From assembly GCA_003281005.1 (NCBI GenBank), contig QCDE01000001.1, positions 62,001 through 126,000 of the forward strand: a stretch of DNA of 64,000 nucleotides, given 5' to 3'. The first letter of the stretch is position 1, and the number at the start of each line of letters is the position of its first letter. This DNA is from Pelagibacteraceae bacterium AG-349-O05. Lineage in GTDB: Bacteria > Pseudomonadota > Alphaproteobacteria > Pelagibacterales > Pelagibacteraceae. A program made the position numbers and the translations under genes. A model generated the notes under the pieces. That model was given only the letters and a program-made list of their open reading frames with translations. It had not been told where the DNA came from and ran no database searches. Below, piece after piece: positions 59,912 through 64,000 of this stretch.

Positions 59912-60024
59912 TAATATATATTATACAGTATTAATGAAGAAAATTTAAACTAAATTATAAAATTTAGTAATAATAAGGCATTTTAGCTTATTGAGTTAAT
60001 TGTAAATAATAATATATTTAAGTC

Positions 60025-61137
60025 ATGCTCAGTTATATCATTCCATTTTTAATACTTATCTTAGTTGTCGTTTTTATACACGAATATGGACACTACTATT
60101 TTGCAAGAAAATATGGAGTAGGTGTCACAGATTTTTCAATTGGTTTTGGTAAAGAGTTGTTTGGTTGGAATGATAAATCAGGTACAAGATGGAAAATATG
60201 TGCAATTCCTCTAGGTGGATACGTAAAATTTTTTGGAGATAGGAATGTTTATTCACAAGCAGACCATCAAGAAATTTTAGAAAAATATAATGAAGAGGAA
60301 AGGGAAAAATTATTTATTTTAAAACCTTTGTACCAAAGAGTTTTAATTGTTTTTGGTGGTCCCTTAGCTAATTTTTTATTAGCGTTAGTTATATTTTTTT
60401 CAATATATACGTTTATAGGAAAAGACTTTACTCCCGCAGTAATTAATGAAGTTCAAAAAGATAGTCCAGCAATGGTTGGAGGGTTGAAAGCTGAGGATAT
60501 AATTTTAGAAATAGATGGTAATGAAGTTAAAAGTATTATGGAAGTTTCTAAGTTTATCACTATGTCTACTGGTGATTTTATAGACTTTAAAGTTAAGCGT
60601 TCTTATGATGAATTAATATTAAAAGTTAAACCTAATATTGTTGAAGGTGATGATGGGTTGGGAAACAAAATTAATAAAAGAATGGTTGGTATTAAGCTTG
60701 GTGCCTATAATAACAAAGTTAACCATGTTAAATTAGGACCTGCTCAGGCTTTATATCACGCAGGTTATGAAGTTTATTTTGTAAGTGTTTCTTCACTTAA
60801 ATACATCGGTGGAATGATTTTAGGTAAAGCAGATACATCTCAATTGGGAGGTCCAATTAGAATTGCAAAAATTTCAGGACAAGTTGCAACCTTTGGAGTT
60901 TTAGCATTCATTAGTATGATGGCCTATATTTCAATAAGTTTGGGTCTTATTAATCTATTTCCAATACCAATGTTAGATGGAGGACATTTAATGTTTTATG
61001 CATTTGAGAAAGTTTTAGGTCGACCTTTGTCTCAAAAAACTCAAGAAGGTTTTTTTCGAATCGGATTGTTTTTGTTGCTATCATTGATGTTTTTCACCAC
61101 ATTTAATGATCTAAAAGACCTAGGTTTATTTAGATAA
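60025..61137 (+). CDS. rseP: RseP-type site-2 membrane protease
   Basis: A 370-aa zinc protease with four membrane helices. H19-E20-x2-H23 (HEYGH) lies in the first helix, one PDZ domain occupies about 125-205, and NLFPIPMLDGGHL in the third carries the metal-binding Asp. RseP cuts regulated membrane proteins within the bilayer. The short 370-aa form with one PDZ is common in Alphaproteobacteria, while Escherichia coli has two. Single gene with 113 bp upstream; the HU region follows. Confidence 0.94.
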   Translation: MLSYIIPFLILILVVVFIHEYGHYYFARKYGVGVTDFSIGFGKELFGWNDKSGTRWKICAIPLGGYVKFFGDRNVYSQADHQEILEKYNEEEREKLFILKPLYQRVLIVFGGPLANFLLALVIFFSIYTFIGKDFTPAVINEVQKDSPAMVGGLKAEDIILEIDGNEVKSIMEVSKFITMSTGDFIDFKVKRSYDELILKVKPNIVEGDDGLGNKINKRMVGIKLGAYNNKVNHVKLGPAQALYHAGYEVYFVSVSSLKYIGGMILGKADTSQLGGPIRIAKISGQVATFGVLAFISMMAYISISLGLINLFPIPMLDGGHLMFYAFEKVLGRPLSQKTQEGFFRIGLFLLLSLMFFTTFNDLKDLGLFR

Positions 61138-61149
61138 TTCACATTTTAA

Positions 61150-61255
61150 AACGTTTAAAAAATCCAATAAATTCAACGTTTATTTAAGTTTTTACAAGAT
61201 GTTGTGTGTTTTAAAAAAATATACACTAAAAAAAAGCTTGATTTATCAACGTTTA
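61150..61255. repeat. three copies of AACGTTTA upstream of the HU gene
   Basis: AACGTTTA occurs at 61150-61157, 61175-61182 and 61248-61255, all in the same orientation in the 157-bp gap before the HU start. The core AACGTT is palindromic. The copies could be a regulator's binding sites, or HU-autoregulation sites; three in 106 bp is more than I would expect by chance, but AT-rich DNA weakens this. Confidence 0.4.
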
Positions 61256-61268
61256 TGAGAAGTATAAA
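61238..61268 (+). promoter_or_regulatory. possible promoter of the HU gene
   Basis: TTGATT (61238-61243) and TATAAA (61263-61268) are spaced by 19 bases, a little long for the usual 17. They lie 27 bases before the start codon and overlap the third AACGTTTA copy. A CGGAG ribosome site precedes the start. Confidence 0.35.
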
Positions 61269-61294
61269 TATTAACCAACAAAACCGGAGCTAAA

Positions 61295-61570
61295 ATGAAC
61301 AAAAAACAACTAATTGCTAAGCTTTCTGGCTCATTAAACTTGAGCAAAGCAGATGCTGAGCGAACTTTTGATACAATTACCAACACTATTTTAGATGCTC
61401 TAAAAGGTGATGACTCAGTAAAAATTGCGGGATTTGGTACGTACAAAGTTGCTAAGAGAAAAGCAAGAGTTGGAAGAAACCCAAGAACGGGTGAGCAGAT
61501 TCAAATCGCTGCTTCTCAAAAAGTAAAATTCTTACCAGCTAAAGCTTTAAAAGAAGTATTCAACAGATAA
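61295..61570 (+). CDS. hup: HU-family DNA-binding protein
   Basis: A 91-aa histone-like protein. The N-terminal helices are MNKKQLIAKLSGSLNLSK, the beta-arm that enters the DNA minor groove contains GRNPRTGEQI, and the C-terminal helix ends AKALKEVFNR. Bends and compacts DNA and is usually the main nucleoid protein in small genomes. It is preceded by a repeat-rich leader with a candidate promoter and followed by a hairpin at 61581. Confidence 0.97.
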   Translation: MNKKQLIAKLSGSLNLSKADAERTFDTITNTILDALKGDDSVKIAGFGTYKVAKRKARVGRNPRTGEQIQIAASQKVKFLPAKALKEVFNR

Positions 61571-61580
61571 TATTTTTTTT

Positions 61581-61620
61581 TAACAGCCCTAACGTTTTAA
61601 AAACACGTTCAGGGCTGTTA
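61581..61620 (+). terminator. hairpin downstream of the HU gene
   Basis: TAACAGCCCT (61581-61590) pairs with AGGGCTGTTA (61611-61620), with an inner AACG/CGTT extension around a one-base bulge. A T-run precedes the stem rather than following it, so it is an atypical terminator or an mRNA-stabilising structure. Confidence 0.65.
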
Positions 61621-61715
61621 CTATATGCAAAAAATGCATAGCCACTTTTCCTAATCAGCGTTACTTTTAAATATTAATAAAACTATAAGACATCATTTAA
61701 ACAAGTGGAGGTCTT

Positions 61716-63017
61716 ATGACTAAATTTATAAAAAAAATGTCCGCACCAGTTCTCAGTTTGATATTTTTATTAAATATGAGCAGTGCGGGAATGGCAGAGA
61801 CAACAGTTTCTGCTGAAGTTCAAGCTATATTCAATTCACTATTATTTTTAATGTGTGGTTTCATGGTCATGTTTATGGCAGCGGGTTTTGCGATGCTAGA
61901 ATCTGGTATGGTAACTTCAAAAAGTGTTTCTGTGATTTGTGCAAAGAATATTGGTCTTTACTCAATTGCCGGAATTATGTTTTGGTTATTTGGATATAAC
62001 TTAGCGTACGGAATACCAGAAGGTGGATATATAGGAACATTCACACCATGGTCAGATGCAAGTTCAGTTGACACTGGATATGCTGATGGTTCTGATTGGT
62101 ATTTTCAAATGGTTTTTTGTGCAACAACAGTTTCAATTTGTTCAGGAGCTATGGCTGAAAGAGTAAAACTTTGGCCCTTCTTTCTTTTTGCAGCTATCTT
62201 ATCTGGAATTATTTATCCAATCGTTATGGGTTGGCAATGGGGTGGAGGCTGGTTAGCAGAACTAGGCTTCTCTGATTTTGCTGGCTCAACATTAGTTCAC
62301 TCAACAGGTGGTGCAGCAGCTCTAGCTGGTATTATGTTGTTAGGTGCTAGATATGGAAGATTTGATAGTAAAGGTGAAGCGAAAGCTATTAAACCTTTTG
62401 CTGCTTCTTCAATTCCATTAGTAACTATTGGAGTATTTATATTATGGTTAGGTTGGTTTGGATTCAATGGTGGATCTCAGCTAGCGATTGGAACATTTGA
62501 TGATGCAGTTGCTGTATCGAGTATTTTTATAAACACTAATCTTGCTGCCGCTGGTGGAGTAATGGCCGCTGCAATAATTACAAGATTAATGTTCGGTAAA
62601 ACTGATGTTATTCAAATGTTAAACGGAGCAATTGGTGGACTTGTGGCTGTAACAGCTGAACCATTAGCACCTTCGCCTTTAGCAGCTATTTTCATTGGAG
62701 CTGTAGGTGGTTTAATAGTTGTCTTTGGAACAAAATTACTATTTAGTTTCAAACTAGACGATGTGGTAGGTGCAATTCCAGCTCACATGTTTGCTGGAAT
62801 ATGGGGAACATTGGCAGTACCATTAACAAACACTGATGCATCGTTCAGTGCACAATTAATTGGTGTGCTATCAATTAACATTTTTGTATTTGTGGTGTCA
62901 TACATTGTGTTTTCAATTATGAAAGCTACTTTTGGAATTAGACTGAGTAAAGAGGCTGAAGCCAAAGGTACTGACGTAACAGAAACCGGAGTAATAGCAT
63001 ACGCAATACGAGACTAA
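61716..63017 (+). CDS. amt: ammonium transporter
   Basis: A 433-aa Amt-family protein with a signal peptide (ends GMAET near residue 28) and eleven helices. The twin pore histidines fall in STLVHSTGG and IPAHMFAGIW, and CSGAMAERVK is the family loop. Imports ammonium, a key nitrogen source for open-ocean SAR11. A GTGGAGGT ribosome site precedes the start. No GlnK/PII gene is adjacent, unlike many amt loci. A perfect 12-bp stem follows at 63030. Confidence 0.97.
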   Translation: MTKFIKKMSAPVLSLIFLLNMSSAGMAETTVSAEVQAIFNSLLFLMCGFMVMFMAAGFAMLESGMVTSKSVSVICAKNIGLYSIAGIMFWLFGYNLAYGIPEGGYIGTFTPWSDASSVDTGYADGSDWYFQMVFCATTVSICSGAMAERVKLWPFFLFAAILSGIIYPIVMGWQWGGGWLAELGFSDFAGSTLVHSTGGAAALAGIMLLGARYGRFDSKGEAKAIKPFAASSIPLVTIGVFILWLGWFGFNGGSQLAIGTFDDAVAVSSIFINTNLAAAGGVMAAAIITRLMFGKTDVIQMLNGAIGGLVAVTAEPLAPSPLAAIFIGAVGGLIVVFGTKLLFSFKLDDVVGAIPAHMFAGIWGTLAVPLTNTDASFSAQLIGVLSINIFVFVVSYIVFSIMKATFGIRLSKEAEAKGTDVTETGVIAYAIRD

Positions 63018-63029
63018 TTGCATGCAATA

Positions 63030-63076
63030 TAGAGGCTCTTCGATCTCCATGTCGTTATCTCATTGAAGAGCCTCTA
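63030..63076 (+). terminator. 12-bp stem-loop after amt
   Basis: TAGAGGCTCTTC (63030-63041) and GAAGAGCCTCTA (63065-63076) are perfect complements with a 23-base loop. Nothing T-rich follows directly. A perfect palindrome ATTGCATGCAAT (63017-63028) precedes it, overlapping the amt stop. Confidence 0.65.
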
Positions 63077-63120
63077 ATAAAAAGAATTAACTATAATCTC
63101 TCTCTCTATTTAGTTAAATA

Positions 63121-63152
63121 AAGGCCCCTTAGAAATAAGGGGTCTTTTTATT
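63121..63152. terminator. bidirectional intrinsic terminator between amt and bcp
   Basis: AAGGCCCCTTA (63121-63131) pairs with TAAGGGGTCTT (63136-63146) around a four-base loop, with one G-U, followed by a T-rich tail in the plus direction. On the minus strand it sits just past the bcp stop (63148). It therefore ends both amt (as a second hairpin) and bcp transcripts. Confidence 0.85.
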
Positions 63153-63621
63153 TTTTTACGATATCTTGTAGAGTTTTTAAGACTTCTTTTGCATGGTCTT
63201 TAACTTTAACGTTATCCCAAACTTTAAGTATTTTACCTTTTTTATCTATTAAATAAGTCGTTCTAATTATTCCCATAAATTCACGACCCATAAATTTTTT
63301 CTTTCCCCAAACTTTATATTTTTTAAGAACTTCTTTTTCTTCGTCAGCAAGTAAATCAAACTTAATTTTGTATTTTTCTTTAAATTTGTCATGACTTTTT
63401 AAATTGTCTTTTGATATCCCATATATTTCGCAGTCTAATTTTTTAAATTTAGAAAGAAGTTTATTAAAATCATTAGTTTCAATAGTACACCCTGGTGTAT
63501 CGTCTTTTGGATAAAAATATAAAACAAGATATTTTCCACTAGAGTTTTTCAATGAATATTTACCAACTGACGTTGCAGGAATTTCAAAACTTGGTGCTTT
63601 AGAATTTATTTTTAATGTCAT
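63148..63621 (-). CDS. bcp: thioredoxin-dependent peroxiredoxin (Bcp/PrxQ)
   Basis: A 157-aa peroxiredoxin that reduces H2O2 and organic peroxides. The peroxidatic Cys is C45 (DDTPGCTIET). The usual nearby resolving Cys five residues on is absent; the position is Asn. The only other Cys is C64 (KKLDCEIYG), which could serve as a resolving residue or be inert. The start overlaps the upstream gene's stop as ATGA. A terminator follows at 63121. Confidence 0.94.
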   Translation of the reverse strand: MTLKINSKAPSFEIPATSVGKYSLKNSSGKYLVLYFYPKDDTPGCTIETNDFNKLLSKFKKLDCEIYGISKDNLKSHDKFKEKYKIKFDLLADEEKEVLKKYKVWGKKKFMGREFMGIIRTTYLIDKKGKILKVWDNVKVKDHAKEVLKTLQDIVKK

Positions 63622-63998
63622 ATTTTATTTTCTTTCCATAATTTTTCATAATCTATCAAAGGGGATAAACCATAAATTGAATTTATATTAGTAAAATGAA
63701 CTGCCAAAGCAGGCATTGGACTGATACATAATTCCTTTTTATATATATCATGAAATGGTTTTTCAAAAGGGTAATGTTCAAACTCACATGCACTAATAAA
63801 TTTTTTTAAATGTTTATTAATTATTTTTTTGCTAGTTAAAAAAGTACATAAAGACTCCTCGATAGATCTCCAGTGACAGTTATTACCTAGAATTATTTTA
63901 GAATCTTCTAATTTATTATAAAGATATGGATAGTCAGCAGGACACATAATTAATTCTTTGCCTATTTGTGAAGAAATCCTTTCATAAGAAAGGATCAT
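63618..63998 (-). CDS. uncharacterised protein, start at or beyond the window edge
   Basis: This frame is open from the window edge to a stop at 63618 and has a Met at 63998. The true start may lie further upstream, so treat it as possibly partial. I do not recognise a family. It is Cys-containing (MCPAD, NNCHWRS, SLCTF, SACEFE, ELCISP) and His-rich (EHYPFEKPFHD), which might bind metal. It overlaps bcp by 4 bp, so the two are cotranscribed. Confidence 0.6.
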   Translation of the reverse strand: MILSYERISSQIGKELIMCPADYPYLYNKLEDSKIILGNNCHWRSIEESLCTFLTSKKIINKHLKKFISACEFEHYPFEKPFHDIYKKELCISPMPALAVHFTNINSIYGLSPLIDYEKLWKENKI

Positions 63999-64000
63999 TT

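Noticed and set aside
1-64000. tRNA, rRNA, CRISPR arrays, insertion sequences, integrase or phage genes
   Set aside because: I read the intergenic spaces for cloverleaf, repeat-array and transposase signals and found none; a tRNAscan or Infernal run would settle RNA genes.

Overview
The window looks like SAR11 (Pelagibacterales, Alphaproteobacteria) chromosome. The DNA is very AT-rich (about 30% G+C by eye), proteins are rich in Lys/Asn/Ile, spacers are mostly under 100 bp, and start/stop overlaps such as TAATG and ATGA are frequent. A thiamin-pyrophosphate riboswitch directly precedes a sodium:solute symporter, the ThiV arrangement described for SAR11. No rRNA, tRNA, CRISPR, insertion sequence, integrase or phage gene was seen, and no stretch above 300 bases lacks a gene. 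The assignment rests on gene content and base composition; no database was searched.

Layout. (1) 1-2173: molybdenum-cofactor genes moaA-moaC-moaD (minus strand, moaD cut by the window edge) and a GYD-domain protein. (2) 2325-42110: about 40 kb given almost wholly to uptake and oxidation of sugars, polyols and sugar acids. It holds a PhyH oxygenase, four Gfo/Idh/MocA dehydrogenases, IolE and IolD of the inositol pathway, three D-2-hydroxyacid dehydrogenases, an HpcH/HpaI aldolase with an aldehyde dehydrogenase, a FucU/RbsD mutarotase and ribokinase, an L-rhamnonate-dehydratase-like enzyme with a PdxA2-like dehydrogenase, a ROK kinase, and four different importers (TRAP, CUT2 ABC, tripartite tricarboxylate, CUT1 ABC). 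Its right end (32778-42110) reads as one self-contained pathway: ABC importer, aldose dehydrogenase, IlvD/Edd sugar-acid dehydratase, 2-keto-3-deoxy-acid dehydrogenase, FAH-type diketo-acid hydrolase and gluconolactonase, which would convert an aldose to pyruvate plus a small hydroxy acid without phosphorylation. No transcription factor was recognised in this block. (3) 42085-64000: housekeeping genes: ppc, ccdA, azoreductase, the riboswitch and thiV, an ABC-2 exporter, a TauE/SafE permease, a SOUL protein, ybbP/ybbA divergent from tesA, a fourth D-2-hydroxyacid dehydrogenase, yedK/HMCES, yajQ, rseP, HU, amt and bcp.

How it fits together. The catabolic block supplies pyruvate, lactate/glycolate-type acids and possibly acetyl units; PEP carboxylase next to it is anaplerotic. 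Three solute-binding-protein genes are each followed by an intrinsic terminator before the next gene, in one case lying inside the first codons of that gene (tctB). This suggests that transcript attenuation, rather than dedicated repressors, sets the excess of binding protein over permease.
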